From positions 7,254,001-7,318,000 of the forward strand of contig NZ_CP054932.1 in assembly GCF_013364275.1 (NCBI RefSeq): 64,000 bases of DNA, given 5' to 3'. Position numbers and translations under genes: made by a program. The notes beneath the pieces were generated by a model. That model saw only the letters and a list, made by a program, of their open reading frames with translations, did not search any database and was not told the DNA's origin. Below, piece by piece: positions 8,200 to 16,962 of this stretch. The stretch is from Actinomadura sp. NAK00032 (GTDB lineage Bacteria > Actinomycetota > Actinomycetes > Streptosporangiales > Streptosporangiaceae). The first letter of the stretch is position 1, and each line of letters opens with the position of its first letter.

Positions 8200-9656
8200 C
8201 AGTGCGCTCCGAGGAGGGCGGCGGCGTCGAGGAGGAGCCCGTGCAGGGGGCCGAGGCCGATCCCGACCGCGGCGCAGACGGGCAGCCCGAGCAGCAGCGC
8301 GGCGGCGGCGCCGAGCGGTGGTCGGGACGGCACCGCGGCGGCGCCGGGGCCGGTGCGGGGGCCGCCGAGCAGCATCCGGGCCGTCCCGGCGGCGATGGCG
8401 GCGGTGGCGGCGAGCAGCAGCGCGAGCGCGGCGGCGACCGCCCAGCCGAGGCCGGCGGCGAACCCGGCGCGGAAGACGGCGAGTTCGCTGGCGAACAGGC
8501 TGAACGGCGGGAAGCCGAGGAGCGCGAGCACGGCGGCGCCGAACGCGCCGGCGGCCAGCGGGGCGCGGGCGGCGACGCCGCGCACGGCGCCGATCCGGCT
8601 GGTGCCGGCGGTCTGCTGGAGGTGCCCGGCGGCGAGGAACGCGACCGTCTTGGCGAGCCCGTGCCCGAGGATGTGCAGCAGGACGGCGGCCATGGCGAGC
8701 CGGGTCCCGATCGCGGTGCCGAGGGCGATCAGGCCCATGTGCTCGATGCTGGAGTAGGCGAGCATCCGCTTGTAGTCGCGCTGGCCGAGCAGCAGGGCGG
8801 CGGCGAGCGCGAGGGACGCCAGCGCGACGGTCAGCAGCAGCGTCCGGACGAACCCGGTGCCGAGCGCCGCGTCCGCGATCACCTTGACCCGCAGCACGGC
8901 GTAGAACGCGACCGACAGCAGGGCGCCGGACATGAGCGCGGACACCGGTGCCGGGGCCTGGCCGTGCGCGTCCGGCAGCCAGGCGTGCAGCGGCGCGAGC
9001 CCGGCCTTGGCGCCGAACCCGAGGACGAGCAGCGCGACGGCGATGCGCGTGACGTCGGGGTCGAGGCGTCCGGCGTGGGCGGCGAGGTCGGCCCAGCCGA
9101 GCGCGCCGGCGGCCGGGACGTGCGCCTGCTGCGCCGCGAAGTGCAGCAGCACGACGCCGAGGAAGGCCAGCGCGATCCCGGCCGAGCAGATCACGACGTA
9201 CTTCCAGGCGGCCTCGGTCGCGTTGCGGGTGCGGCGGTGCCCGACGAGGAACGCGGTCACGACCGTGGTCGCCTCGATCGCGACCCACAGCATGCCGAGG
9301 CTGGCGGCCAGCACGGCCAGGGCCATCGCGGCGACGAACGCCTGCGTCAGGACGCCGTACCGGCGGGCGTCGCGCGGGGACGTCTCCTCGGCGGCCAGGT
9401 GGGCGGGGCTCACGAGCATCGCGGGCAGCGCGACGGCGCCGATCACGATGAGCATGAACGCGCTGAGCGCGTCGGCGCGCAGCAGGCCGCCGGGGGCGGC
9501 GTGCGGGCCGGTCGCGGCCAGCGCGATCCCGCAGGTCAGGAGCACCGCGGCGGCGGCGGCGCCCAGCCAGGACGTCGCGCGCCGCCACCCGAGGGCGGCC
9601 TGGCACGCGGCGGCCAGCAGCGGCGCCCCGATCGGGGCGATCAGCAGCAGGGTCAT
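8199..9656 (-). CDS. Ehr/hydrogenase-4 membrane subunit HyfF-like (Mrp antiporter/ND4-type)
   Basis: A 485-residue polytopic membrane protein of the NuoM/NuoN/MrpD antiporter family. Conserved features include the lysine-bearing helix around GFGAKAGLAPLHAWLPDAHG, followed by PVSALMSG, and the histidine segment of AYSSIEHMGLI, both part of the proton path in this family. It probably moves ions in the membrane arm of the complex. ATG at 9656 overlaps the stop of hyfE by one base. Confidence 0.85.
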   Translation of the reverse strand: MTLLLIAPIGAPLLAAACQAALGWRRATSWLGAAAAAVLLTCGIALAATGPHAAPGGLLRADALSAFMLIVIGAVALPAMLVSPAHLAAEETSPRDARRYGVLTQAFVAAMALAVLAASLGMLWVAIEATTVVTAFLVGHRRTRNATEAAWKYVVICSAGIALAFLGVVLLHFAAQQAHVPAAGALGWADLAAHAGRLDPDVTRIAVALLVLGFGAKAGLAPLHAWLPDAHGQAPAPVSALMSGALLSVAFYAVLRVKVIADAALGTGFVRTLLLTVALASLALAAALLLGQRDYKRMLAYSSIEHMGLIALGTAIGTRLAMAAVLLHILGHGLAKTVAFLAAGHLQQTAGTSRIGAVRGVAARAPLAAGAFGAAVLALLGFPPFSLFASELAVFRAGFAAGLGWAVAAALALLLAATAAIAAGTARMLLGGPRTGPGAAAVPSRPPLGAAAALLLGLPVCAAVGIGLGPLHGLLLDAAALLGAH

Positions 9657-10315
9657 CAGTCGCGCAGCTCCCGCAGGTCGTCCAGGTCGGTGTCGCCGAA
9701 GGCGGCCCGCATCCGCGCGGTCAGCACCTGGAGCACCAGCACCGCCAGCAGGACGTCGAGCGAGACGCCGAGCTCCACGACGAGCGGCACCCCGGAGGCG
9801 GTGAGGAACGCGACCGCCGTGATGCCGTTGTCCATGAGCAGGAACCCCACGATCTGCGACACGGCGCGGCGCCGCGTCACCAGGACGAAGAGCCCGATCA
9901 GCACGACGGTGAGCGCGACCGGCACGGCGTGGGTCGCGGGCGTCGGGTCCAGCCGCACGATGGGGCGGGTGACGGCGTAGCAGAGCAGGCCGAGCAGCGC
10001 CGCGACGGTGAGCGAGGCGGCCACGTTGACCAGCGGCTGCGTCTCCCGGCTCGTCCCGTCCCCGGCCAGGGCGCGGCGCAGCAGCCACGGCAGCAGCAGC
10101 GTGCGCAGCGCCCCGATGCCCGCGGCCAGCGCGACCACGCCGGCCTCGCCCTCGTGGACGCCGAGGACCGCGATGAGCAGTGCCAGCGCCGCGCCCTGCA
10201 GCGCGAACAGCCGCACGATCGCGGCGAGGTCGCGGCGCCACAGCACCAGCACCCCGGCGAGCAGGAAGGCGCCGCAGGAGGCGTTGAGGAGCTGCACGTA
10301 GGTCGTGTGGTTCAC
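9656..10315 (-). CDS. Ehr/hydrogenase-4 membrane subunit HyfE-like
   Basis: A 219-residue membrane protein with about six to seven hydrophobic helices. It is of HyfE type: the C-terminal half resembles NuoK (SQIVGFLLMDNGITAVAF), while the N-terminal half is an added membrane segment. The GTG start at 10315 overlaps the hyfC stop (GTGA). Its place between hyfC and hyfF matches the canonical order and supports the assignment more than the sequence alone does. Confidence 0.78.
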   Translation of the reverse strand: MNHTTYVQLLNASCGAFLLAGVLVLWRRDLAAIVRLFALQGAALALLIAVLGVHEGEAGVVALAAGIGALRTLLLPWLLRRALAGDGTSRETQPLVNVAASLTVAALLGLLCYAVTRPIVRLDPTPATHAVPVALTVVLIGLFVLVTRRRAVSQIVGFLLMDNGITAVAFLTASGVPLVVELGVSLDVLLAVLVLQVLTARMRAAFGDTDLDDLRELRD

Positions 10316-11256
10316 GGCGCCACCAGGAAGAAGGACGAGGCGACGGCGAACAGGGCCAGCACGAACGAGCCGGCGAGCAGTTCCGGCACCCGGAACATGC
10401 GGAGCTTGGCCATGAAGACCTCGGCGGCGGCGAGCGCGGCGCCCGCCGCCGCGACCTTGGCGGCGACGGCGGCGATCCCGGCCGGCAGCAGGGCGAGGGA
10501 GTCCCCGGTGATGCCCCACGGCACGAAGAGGTTCGCCAGGAGCCCGAGCAGCACGGTCAGCCGCATCGCCGAGGCCCACTCGACGAGCGCGAGGTCGGGC
10601 CCCGCGTACTCCAGCACCATCGCCTCGTGGACCATCGTCAGTTCGAGGTGGGTGGACGGGTTGTCCACCGGCATGCGCCCCGCCTCGGCGATGACGACGA
10701 CCACGAGCGCGACGAGGGCGAGCAGGCTCGCGGGGAACACGGCGCGCTGCGGGTCGTCGAGCGTCGCGGTGACGATCGCGCCGAGGTTGGTGGACCCGGC
10801 GCGCACCGACAGCGCGAACGTCGACAGCAGGATGGTGGGCTCCACGAGCGCCAGTACGACCATCTCGCGGCTGGCGCCCATGCCGCCGAACGCGGTGCCG
10901 GTGTCGAGGGCGGCGAGCGCGAGCGCGACCGTGCCGAGCGCGAGCAGCGCCGTCACGGCGAACAGGTCGGCCGCGCCGTCCAGCGGGGACCGGGTCGTGA
11001 CGAGCGGGATCACGGCCGCGGCGACGAGCGTCGACCCCGCCAGGACGAGCGGCGCCATGCGGAACAGCGGGCCGGTGCCGTGCGGCGTGATCGGCTCCTT
11101 GCGCAGGAGTTTGCGCAGGTCGCGCCACGGCTGCAGGACGCCGGCGCCAGCGCGTCCCTCCGCTCTCGCGCGGACCTGCCGCATCAGCCCCACCAGCAGC
11201 GGCGCGCCGGCCGCGACGAGGACGACCTGGAGCGCCGCCCCGAGGATCCCGGTCAC
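10312..11256 (-). CDS. Ehr/hydrogenase-4 membrane subunit HyfC-like (NuoH-type)
   Basis: A 314-residue NuoH/HycD-type membrane anchor. It has the family motif region QPWRDLRKLLRKEPITPHG and the acidic stretch EAGRMPVDNPSTHLELTMVH, which corresponds to the conserved quinone-site/ion-entry loop of complex I subunit H. This subunit links the soluble arm to the antiporter subunits. The GTG at 11256 gives a GTGA overlap with the hyfB stop. Confidence 0.85.
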   Translation of the reverse strand: MTGILGAALQVVLVAAGAPLLVGLMRQVRARAEGRAGAGVLQPWRDLRKLLRKEPITPHGTGPLFRMAPLVLAGSTLVAAAVIPLVTTRSPLDGAADLFAVTALLALGTVALALAALDTGTAFGGMGASREMVVLALVEPTILLSTFALSVRAGSTNLGAIVTATLDDPQRAVFPASLLALVALVVVVIAEAGRMPVDNPSTHLELTMVHEAMVLEYAGPDLALVEWASAMRLTVLLGLLANLFVPWGITGDSLALLPAGIAAVAAKVAAAGAALAAAEVFMAKLRMFRVPELLAGSFVLALFAVASSFFLVAP

Positions 11257-13268
11257 CGGACCACCGCCAGGGCGATCAGCAGGCCGGTGACGGCGTAGAA
11301 GCCGTACCCGACGTAGCGGTGCACGCTGCCGTTGGCCAGGCCGCGCGCCGCCTCCCCGGTCCGCGCCGCCGCCGCGAGGACGGGACGGTACAGCCGGTGC
11401 TCGACCCGGTCGCCGATCCGCGTCCGGTAGGTCACGCTGTCCACCAGGTAGGCCGACTCCTTCAGCGGGGTGACGTCGAGGTCGGTCTCGGGGGCGAGCA
11501 CGTCGTCGAAGACCCGCTGCAGCGGCTCGGCGAACGAGGTCGCGGTGTACTCCATCCGCGCGGTCATCGGCCCGGCGCCGCAGTCCCACAGCCGGGCCGG
11601 GCGGCGCGCGGCCCGGCGCGTCGCGGCGGCGCGCAGCAGCGCGAGCAGGCCGACGGCGGCGACCAGCAGGAACACGGCGATGAGCAGCGGCGACACCGTG
11701 CCGGACAGCCCGGCCAGACGGAGCGTCACCGGGCCCGACACGGCGTCCGGCCCCGGCACGGCGACGGCCACCGGCCGCGCGATGGCGGGCAGGACGAGGC
11801 CCGGCGACAGCGCCAGCACGACGCAGGCGCCGGCGGCCGCGGCCATCGCGGCGAGCATCGGCGCGGGCGCCTCGCGGGCGCGCTCGGCCGCCGCGCCGCG
11901 GGCCCGCGCGAGGAACCCGACCCCGAACGCCTTGACGAACGTGGCGATCGCGAGCCCCGCCGACAGCGCGACCGCCGCCACGGCCAGCGGCATCGTGACC
12001 GCGGTGACCGTCCCGCCGCTCGGCAGGGCGTGGACGAGGCTCTGCAGGAGCAGCCACTCGCTGACGAACCCGTTGCCGAGCGGGAGCGCGGAGGCCATCA
12101 GCGCGCCGACGCCGAAGAGCGCCGTGGTCGCGGGCATCCGGGTCCGGAGGCCGCCGAGGGCGTCCAGGTCGCGGGTGCCGGTGGCGTGCAGGACCGACCC
12201 GGCCGCGAGGAACAGCAGCGTCTTGAACCCGGCGTGGTTGACGACGTGCAGCAGCGCGGCGGTCAGCGCGAGGGCGGACAGCGTGCGCGCGCCCGACGCC
12301 GCGAACAGCCCGGACGCTCCGACGCCCAGCAGGACCAGGCCCATGTTCTCGCAGGTCGAGTAGGCGAGGAGCCGTTTGAGGTCGGCGGCCACGGCCGCCT
12401 GGAGGATGCCGTACAGGGCCGAGAGGCCGCCCGCCGCCAGGACGATCAGCCACCACCAGGCCGGCCCGCCGCCCAGCAGGTCGAAGCCGACCCGCACGAT
12501 CCCGTACACGCCGAGGTTGACCATGGCCGCGCTCATCAGCGCCGACACGTGGCTCGGCGCCTCCGGATGGGCGCGCGGCAGCCACACGTGCAGCGGGGCG
12601 ATCCCGGCCTTGGACGCGAACCCGGCGAGGACCGCGAGGAACACCGCGGCGCGTCCCGCCGGCGGGAGCCCGTCCGCCGCCGCGCGGAGCCGCTCGAACG
12701 ACTCGCCGTGCGCGGCCGCCGCGAACCCGGCGAGCCCGGCGAGGATCACCACGAGCCCGAGATGCGTCATGACCGCGTACCAGAGCCCCGCCGCGCGGAC
12801 CTCGTCCCGGCTCCGGTGCTCGGCCACGACCAGCAGCAGGGACGCCAGCGCCATCAGCTCCCATGCCGCCAGGAACGTGCTCGCGCTCGCCGCCGCCGGG
12901 ACGAGCGCCATCGCCGCCACGAACACCGGGAGCATCGCCTGCGGGACGCGTCCGCCCAGGTCGCCGTGCCGGGTGTAGCCGATCCCGTAGACGGCCGCGC
13001 ACACGGCGACCGCGCCCGTGACGGCGAGGAAGAGGCCGCCCAGCGGGTCCAGCGCCAGCCGCGCGCCCGCGAGTGGCAGCAGGCCGGGCAGCCGGGCGCT
13101 CCACTCCCCGCCCAGCATCGCCGCGGTGCCCGCGGCGGCGGCGGCCGCGCCCCCGGCCGCCGTGAGCGTCCCGACCGCCGCCCGGCGGGCCCCGCGCGGC
13201 AGCACGAGCCCCGCCACCGCCGCCGCGAGGTTCAGGGCGAGGGCGGCCGCGAACGCGGTCGGCGTCAT
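11253..13268 (-). CDS. Ehr/hydrogenase-4 membrane subunit HyfB-like (Mrp antiporter/ND5-type)
   Basis: A 671-residue polytopic protein. The antiporter core shows FASKAGIAPLHVWLPRAHPE, then SHVSALMSA, and AYSTCENMGL, matching the conserved lysine and proton-path helices of the NuoL/HyfB family. A long C-terminal extension (from about residue 480) carries extra hydrophobic helices and a soluble stretch. The ATG at 13268 overlaps the hyfI stop (ATGA). It is probably the largest ion-translocating subunit of the complex. Confidence 0.85.
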   Translation of the reverse strand: MTPTAFAAALALNLAAAVAGLVLPRGARRAAVGTLTAAGGAAAAAAGTAAMLGGEWSARLPGLLPLAGARLALDPLGGLFLAVTGAVAVCAAVYGIGYTRHGDLGGRVPQAMLPVFVAAMALVPAAASASTFLAAWELMALASLLLVVAEHRSRDEVRAAGLWYAVMTHLGLVVILAGLAGFAAAAHGESFERLRAAADGLPPAGRAAVFLAVLAGFASKAGIAPLHVWLPRAHPEAPSHVSALMSAAMVNLGVYGIVRVGFDLLGGGPAWWWLIVLAAGGLSALYGILQAAVAADLKRLLAYSTCENMGLVLLGVGASGLFAASGARTLSALALTAALLHVVNHAGFKTLLFLAAGSVLHATGTRDLDALGGLRTRMPATTALFGVGALMASALPLGNGFVSEWLLLQSLVHALPSGGTVTAVTMPLAVAAVALSAGLAIATFVKAFGVGFLARARGAAAERAREAPAPMLAAMAAAAGACVVLALSPGLVLPAIARPVAVAVPGPDAVSGPVTLRLAGLSGTVSPLLIAVFLLVAAVGLLALLRAAATRRAARRPARLWDCGAGPMTARMEYTATSFAEPLQRVFDDVLAPETDLDVTPLKESAYLVDSVTYRTRIGDRVEHRLYRPVLAAAARTGEAARGLANGSVHRYVGYGFYAVTGLLIALAVVR

Positions 13269-13750
13269 CGGCCGGTCAGGCCGCGCAGCGCCGCCACGAT
13301 CGCCTCCGGCGCGGGCGGGCAGCCCGGCACCTCGACGTCCACCGGGACCACGTCGCCGACCGCGCCCGCGACCCCGTACGCCTCGGCGAACACGCCGCAG
13401 TCGCGCGCGCAGTCGCCCAGCGCGATGACGACCTTGGGTTCGGGGACGGCCTCGTAGGTGCGGCGCAGCGCCGTCTCCATGTTGCGCGTGACCGGCCCCG
13501 TCACCATGAGCGCGTCCGCGTGCCGGGGCGAGGCAACGTGCCGCGCGCCGTAGCGCTCCGCGTCGTACACCGGGCCGAACGCCGAGGCGACCTCCACCTC
13601 GCAGCCGTTGCACGACCCCGCGTCCACGTGCCGGACCTGGAGCGATCCGGCGAGGTCGCGGGCGCGCTCCGGAAGCGCGGGCGCGGGCGCGGGGGGCGCG
13701 TCCTCGGCGGCGCGGCCGGTCGTGCGGATCTTGCGGAACAGGTCTCTCAC
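13265..13750 (-). CDS. Ehr/hydrogenase-4 small subunit HyfI-like (NuoB-type, one [4Fe-4S])
   Basis: A 161-residue NuoB/HyfI-type subunit. It keeps the cysteines for the proximal [4Fe-4S] cluster: SCNGCE (Cys47, Cys50), GDCARDC (Cys114, Cys118) and PGCPP (Cys144). Electron transfer is therefore possible although the partner large subunit has no Ni-Fe site. I chose the GTG at 13750 because GGGGAG lies four to five bases upstream; a TTG at 13783 would add an extension not expected for the family. It is the first structural gene of the operon, 88 bp downstream of the ArsR gene. Confidence 0.85.
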   Translation of the reverse strand: MRDLFRKIRTTGRAAEDAPPAPAPALPERARDLAGSLQVRHVDAGSCNGCEVEVASAFGPVYDAERYGARHVASPRHADALMVTGPVTRNMETALRRTYEAVPEPKVVIALGDCARDCGVFAEAYGVAGAVGDVVPVDVEVPGCPPAPEAIVAALRGLTGR

Positions 13751-13780
13751 ACCGCTCCCCGGACTCGATGGTGACATGCG

Positions 13781-13799
13781 CAATTGCCGATTTTAGCAA
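13781..13799 (-). promoter_or_regulatory. Repeated motif copy 2, candidate ArsR-family operator before hyfI
   Basis: On the minus strand this reads TTGCTAAAATCGGCAATTG, an imperfect dyad with TTGC and GCAA half-sites. It matches 13 of 18 aligned positions of a motif upstream of the arsR gene at 14264-14283. It lies 31 bp before the preferred hyfI start. A role in ArsR binding is inferred. Confidence 0.4.
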
Positions 13800-13838
13800 C
13801 TCGTAAGCATACAAAAGCCGTCGATCGGACCGCGTCCG

Positions 13839-14198
13839 TCAGCCGTGTTCGCGCGTGCGCCCGCCGGCGGGCCCGGAGGCGCGCATCTCGTCCAGCAGCT
13901 CCGCCTGCCCGGACAGCACCCCGGTCAGGATCTCCCGCGCCACCGCGAGCAGCTCCGCCACGCGCGGGCTGGTCAGCGAGTAGATGACCGACGCCCCCTC
14001 CTTGCGGGAGACGACGAGGCCGGCCCGGCGCAGGACGGCGAGCTGCTGCGACAGGTGCGCCGGCTCGATGCCCACCTCCGGCAGCATCTCGGCCACCGCG
14101 TGGTCGCGCTCGCTGAGCAGCTCCAGCACCCGGATCCGCGCCGGATGCCCCAGCGTCTTGAAGAACTCCGCCTTCAACTGGTACAGCGGAGCGCTCAC
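13839..14198 (-). CDS. ArsR-family (winged-helix) regulator, Rv0081-like
   Basis: About 119 residues from the GTG at 14198, with LKAEFFKTLGHPARIRVLEL, then the recognition region HLSQQLAVLRRAGLVVSRKE, typical of ArsR/SmtB repressors. No cysteine metal site is visible in the recognition helix (no CVC motif), so a metal sensor role is not supported. Position just upstream of the hyf-like operon, with the same gene order, matches Rv0081 in M. tuberculosis, a hypoxia-linked regulator of its own operon. An upstream ATG at 14261 is possible but would add a low-complexity N-terminus. Confidence 0.85.
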   Translation of the reverse strand: MSAPLYQLKAEFFKTLGHPARIRVLELLSERDHAVAEMLPEVGIEPAHLSQQLAVLRRAGLVVSRKEGASVIYSLTSPRVAELLAVAREILTGVLSGQAELLDEMRASGPAGGRTREHG

Positions 14199-14263
14199 CG
14201 CGCCCACCCGCGGACCATCCGTGGCACCATCTCCTGGCTCTCCCCGCCGGAGTAGCAGCATGA

Positions 14264-14283
14264 CAAATCGCCAAGGCTAGCAA
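14264..14283 (-). promoter_or_regulatory. Repeated motif copy 1, candidate autoregulatory operator before arsR
   Basis: On the minus strand this reads TTGCTAGCCTTGGCGATTTG. It shares TTGCTA, then GGC and ATT at the same spacing with the copy before hyfI (13781-13799). It lies 65 bp upstream of the preferred arsR start, where promoter and operator would be expected. Confidence 0.4.
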
Positions 14284-14299
14284 CCCCCCGCCCGGGGTT

Positions 14300-14326
14300 C
14301 CGGCGGCGGCTCGGGGCCGCCGCCGG
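14300..14326 (-). terminator. GC-rich hairpin after the secreted-protein gene
   Basis: CCGGCGGCGGC at 14300-14310 and GCCGCCGCCGG at 14316-14326 form a perfect 11-bp stem with a 5-nt loop, ten bases past the stop of the secreted-protein gene. There is no T-run, as is common for actinobacterial terminators. Confidence 0.5.
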
Positions 14327-14335
14327 GGGCGTGCG

Positions 14336-15064
14336 TCAGCGGACGTCGACGTAGTCGTCGCGCGACTTCTGCCGGTCGAAGTTGCTCGTGCCGGGGAAGT
14401 AGGCGCGCCAGATGCCGTCCCGCTCGGCCTTGAAGCCCTTGCGGAAGCGTCCGTCCCTGGCGGTCTTGGTGGACCCCATGTACGACCAGGTCCTCGTGCC
14501 CTTGGCCATGAAGTAGACCCGGATCGTCTTGCCCGAGTACGCGGTGTACCCGAGACCCAGGTTTCCGACGCGGCGGAGGCGGCCCGAGACGTAGAGCGTG
14601 CGGCCCTTGCGGACCGGCTCGGGCGCGGCGTTGTAGCTCTGGATGACCGTGTCGAACTTCTCGTACCAGTACTTCTCGCGGCTCCCGAGGGCCTTGCCGC
14701 TCCGGTTGTAGGCGACGACCCTGACCCGCCACTTGCCGAGGTCGTCGGTGGTGGACGGGCAGCCCACGCCCCAGCCGACCTGCTGGCCCGGCAGGACGCG
14801 CTTGTAGACGGGCCAGGTCTCGCCGTCGGGCTCGATCACGTACGCCTTGGAATAGGCGACGCCGGACCCCTTGGTGCCCCAGGCCCAAACGTCCATGGCG
14901 CAGGACTTGTTGTACTCGCCCTTCCCCACCGAGACGGCCTTCGGCACCTCGATGCGGAACTGCAGCGCGGCGGCGCCGGCGGCGCCGGCGGTGCCTCCGA
15001 CGAGCAGCCCTCCGCCGAGCGCCAGCGCGGCAACTCCGGCGGCAAATCTGGAATACCTCGACAT
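14336..15064 (-). CDS. Secreted protein of unknown function
   Basis: About 242 residues from the ATG at 15064, which has AAGGGG four bases upstream. Residues 1-35 are a clear signal peptide: basic start (SRYSRF), hydrophobic core and a small-residue tail rich in Ala and Gly. The mature part has many aromatic residues and alternating beta-strand pattern, with repeated Y/W-rich strands such as RTWSYMGSTKTARDGRFRKG, suggestive of immunoglobulin-like sandwich domains. Two cysteines (in NKSCAMD and VGCPST) may form a disulfide. I do not recognise the family. Confidence 0.7.
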   Translation of the reverse strand: MSRYSRFAAGVAALALGGGLLVGGTAGAAGAAALQFRIEVPKAVSVGKGEYNKSCAMDVWAWGTKGSGVAYSKAYVIEPDGETWPVYKRVLPGQQVGWGVGCPSTTDDLGKWRVRVVAYNRSGKALGSREKYWYEKFDTVIQSYNAAPEPVRKGRTLYVSGRLRRVGNLGLGYTAYSGKTIRVYFMAKGTRTWSYMGSTKTARDGRFRKGFKAERDGIWRAYFPGTSNFDRQKSRDDYVDVR

Positions 15065-15208
15065 ATCACCCCTTGTCATAGATCGGGACGATCATGTCAG
15101 TGAACGGCGGCGACTTCCAGCGGAATACCGCTCTTCCCGCCGTCCGGCAGCCCGTTTATCGGCCGTTCTCCGCGGAATGGTCCGCCGTGGAGGCATTGGA
15201 GGCTTGCC

Positions 15209-15493
15209 GTGGCCATCTACCAGTACCGGTGCGCGGGGTGCGGACCGTTCGACGTCTCGCGGCCGATCGGCAGGGCCGGGCCGGCGGAGCCCTGCGCGTC
15301 CTGCGGCGGCGAGGCGCCCCGCGTCTTCACCCCGCCGCTGGTCAGCCGCACGTCGCGCCCGCTCGCGCGCGCCTACGACGCCCAGGCGGCCAGCGCGCAC
15401 GAACCCCGCGTGGTCGGACGCCCTCCGGCCGCGCCCCCGCGCGCGCCCGCACCGCCCGCCGACCCCAGGCACGCGCGGCTCCCGCGCCCTTGA
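15209..15493 (+). CDS. fmdB: FmdB-family zinc ribbon protein
   Basis: A 94-residue protein opening with MAIYQYRCAGCGPFDVSRPI and a second knuckle EPCASCGGEAPRVF: two CxxC pairs forming the zinc ribbon of the FmdB family. The C-terminal half is Pro/Ala/Arg-rich and poorly conserved. It lies 40 bp before a formamidase gene, the pairing that gave the family its name (putative regulator of formamidase). The GTG start at 15209 has GGAGG six bases upstream. Confidence 0.88.
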   Translation: MAIYQYRCAGCGPFDVSRPIGRAGPAEPCASCGGEAPRVFTPPLVSRTSRPLARAYDAQAASAHEPRVVGRPPAAPPRAPAPPADPRHARLPRP

Positions 15494-15533
15494 CCGGAAA
15501 CAGAGAAACGCAGGGAAACCACCGGAGGAAAAG

Positions 15534-16781
15534 ATGCCCGAGGTCGTGTTCAGCGTCGACCAGTCGAAATCCATGCGCGACCAGAGAGTGCCCGGTCACA
15601 ACCGGTGGCATCCCGACATCCCCGCGGCGGCGACCGTCCGCCCAGGGTCGCAGATCCGGATCGAGTCGCGGGAATGGATGGACGGGCAGGTCGGGAACAA
15701 CGACTCGGCCAACGACATCCGGGACCTGAACCTGAACGTCAACCACATGCTGAGCGGCCCCATCGCGGTCGAAGGCGCCGAGCCCGGCGACCTGCTCATC
15801 GTGGACATCCTCGATATCGGCCCCGTCCCGCAGGAAAAGGGCGGTGTCGCGGGGCAGGGCTGGGGCTACACCGGCATCTTCGCCCGCGATAACGGCGGCG
15901 GTTTCCTCACCGACTACTTCCCCGACGCCTACAAGGCCATCTGGGACTTCCACGGGCAGCAGGCCACCTCGCGCCACATCCCAGGGGTGCGCTTCACCGG
16001 CATCACCCATCCCGGCCTGTTCGGCACGGCACCGTCCGCCGACATGCTGCGCCGCTGGAACGCCCGCGAGCAGGCCCTCATCGACACCGACCCCGGCCGG
16101 GTGCCGCCGCTGGCCCTGCCGCCCGAGCCCCAGGAGGTCCTCGCGGGCCACCTCGGCGGCGCCGACCTGGAGCGCATCGGACGCGAGGGCGCCCGGACCG
16201 TCCCGCCGCGCGAGAACGGCGGCAACCAGGACATCAAGAACTTCAGCCGCGGCTCGCGGGTGTTCTTCCCGGTCTTCGTCCCCGGCGGCATGCTGTCCGG
16301 CGGCGACCTGCACTTCAGCCAGGGCGACGGCGAGATCACCTTCTGCGGCGCCATCGAGATGGGCGGCTTCATCGACCTGCACATCGACCTCATCAAGGGC
16401 GGCATGGAGAAGTACGGCGTCACCACCAACCCGATCTTCATGCCGGGCAACGTCGAGCCGCGCTACTCGGAGTTCATCTCCTTCATCGGCATCTCGGTCG
16501 ACCACGAGACGGACACGAACCATTTCACCGACGCCACGCTCGCCTACCGGAACGCCTGCCTGAACGCCATCGAGTACCTGAAGAAGTTCGGCTACACCGG
16601 CGAGCAGGCGTACCTCATCCTGGGGGCCGCGCCGATCGAGGGGCGGCTCAGCGGCGTCGTCGACATCCCGAACGCCTGCTGCTCGCTCTACCTGCCGACC
16701 GCCATCTTCGACTTCGACGTCCGCCCGACGGCCGACGGCCCGCGCCGCGCCGACCGCGGCCAGTGCGCCGTGACGTCCTAG
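15534..16781 (+). CDS. fmdA: Formamidase (acetamidase/formamidase family)
   Basis: A 415-residue protein matching FmdA formamidase along its length: RWHPDIP near residue 24, the NNDSANDIRDLNLN stretch, GDLLIVDILDIGP, HPGLFGTAP and SGGDLHFSQGDGEITFCGAIEMGG. It hydrolyses formamide, possibly other short amides, to formate and ammonia in the cytoplasm. The ATG at 15534 follows GGAGGAAAAG. It is downstream of fmdB and followed by a strong intrinsic terminator, so the two genes form a short operon for nitrogen or carbon use. Confidence 0.93.
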   Translation: MPEVVFSVDQSKSMRDQRVPGHNRWHPDIPAAATVRPGSQIRIESREWMDGQVGNNDSANDIRDLNLNVNHMLSGPIAVEGAEPGDLLIVDILDIGPVPQEKGGVAGQGWGYTGIFARDNGGGFLTDYFPDAYKAIWDFHGQQATSRHIPGVRFTGITHPGLFGTAPSADMLRRWNAREQALIDTDPGRVPPLALPPEPQEVLAGHLGGADLERIGREGARTVPPRENGGNQDIKNFSRGSRVFFPVFVPGGMLSGGDLHFSQGDGEITFCGAIEMGGFIDLHIDLIKGGMEKYGVTTNPIFMPGNVEPRYSEFISFIGISVDHETDTNHFTDATLAYRNACLNAIEYLKKFGYTGEQAYLILGAAPIEGRLSGVVDIPNACCSLYLPTAIFDFDVRPTADGPRRADRGQCAVTS

Positions 16782-16800
16782 ACCGCGCGAACCCGCCCCC

Positions 16801-16847
16801 TCGCCGGGCGGTGGCCTGACGAGGCCACCGCCCGGCGAGACTTTTTC
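16801..16847 (+). terminator. Intrinsic terminator after the formamidase gene
   Basis: A perfect 17-bp stem, left arm 16801-16817 and right arm 16822-16838, with loop GACG, followed by GACTTTTTC. It is the clearest rho-independent terminator in the window, 20 bp past the fmdA stop. Confidence 0.9.
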
Positions 16848-16962
16848 CGGCCCCCGCCGAACTGGTCCGGCCCGCCAGCGGGACTGGTCCCGGCGGCCCT
16901 CCGGCGGCCGCCGGAAGGGGGGTTGCCAGCGCGCGTCCGGCCGGTTACCGTTCAGGCGATTT

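Noticed and set aside
6718..13750. Functional [NiFe] hydrogenase or formate hydrogenlyase
   Set aside because: Both CxxC motifs of the large subunit are replaced, and no maturation genes or formate dehydrogenase are nearby.
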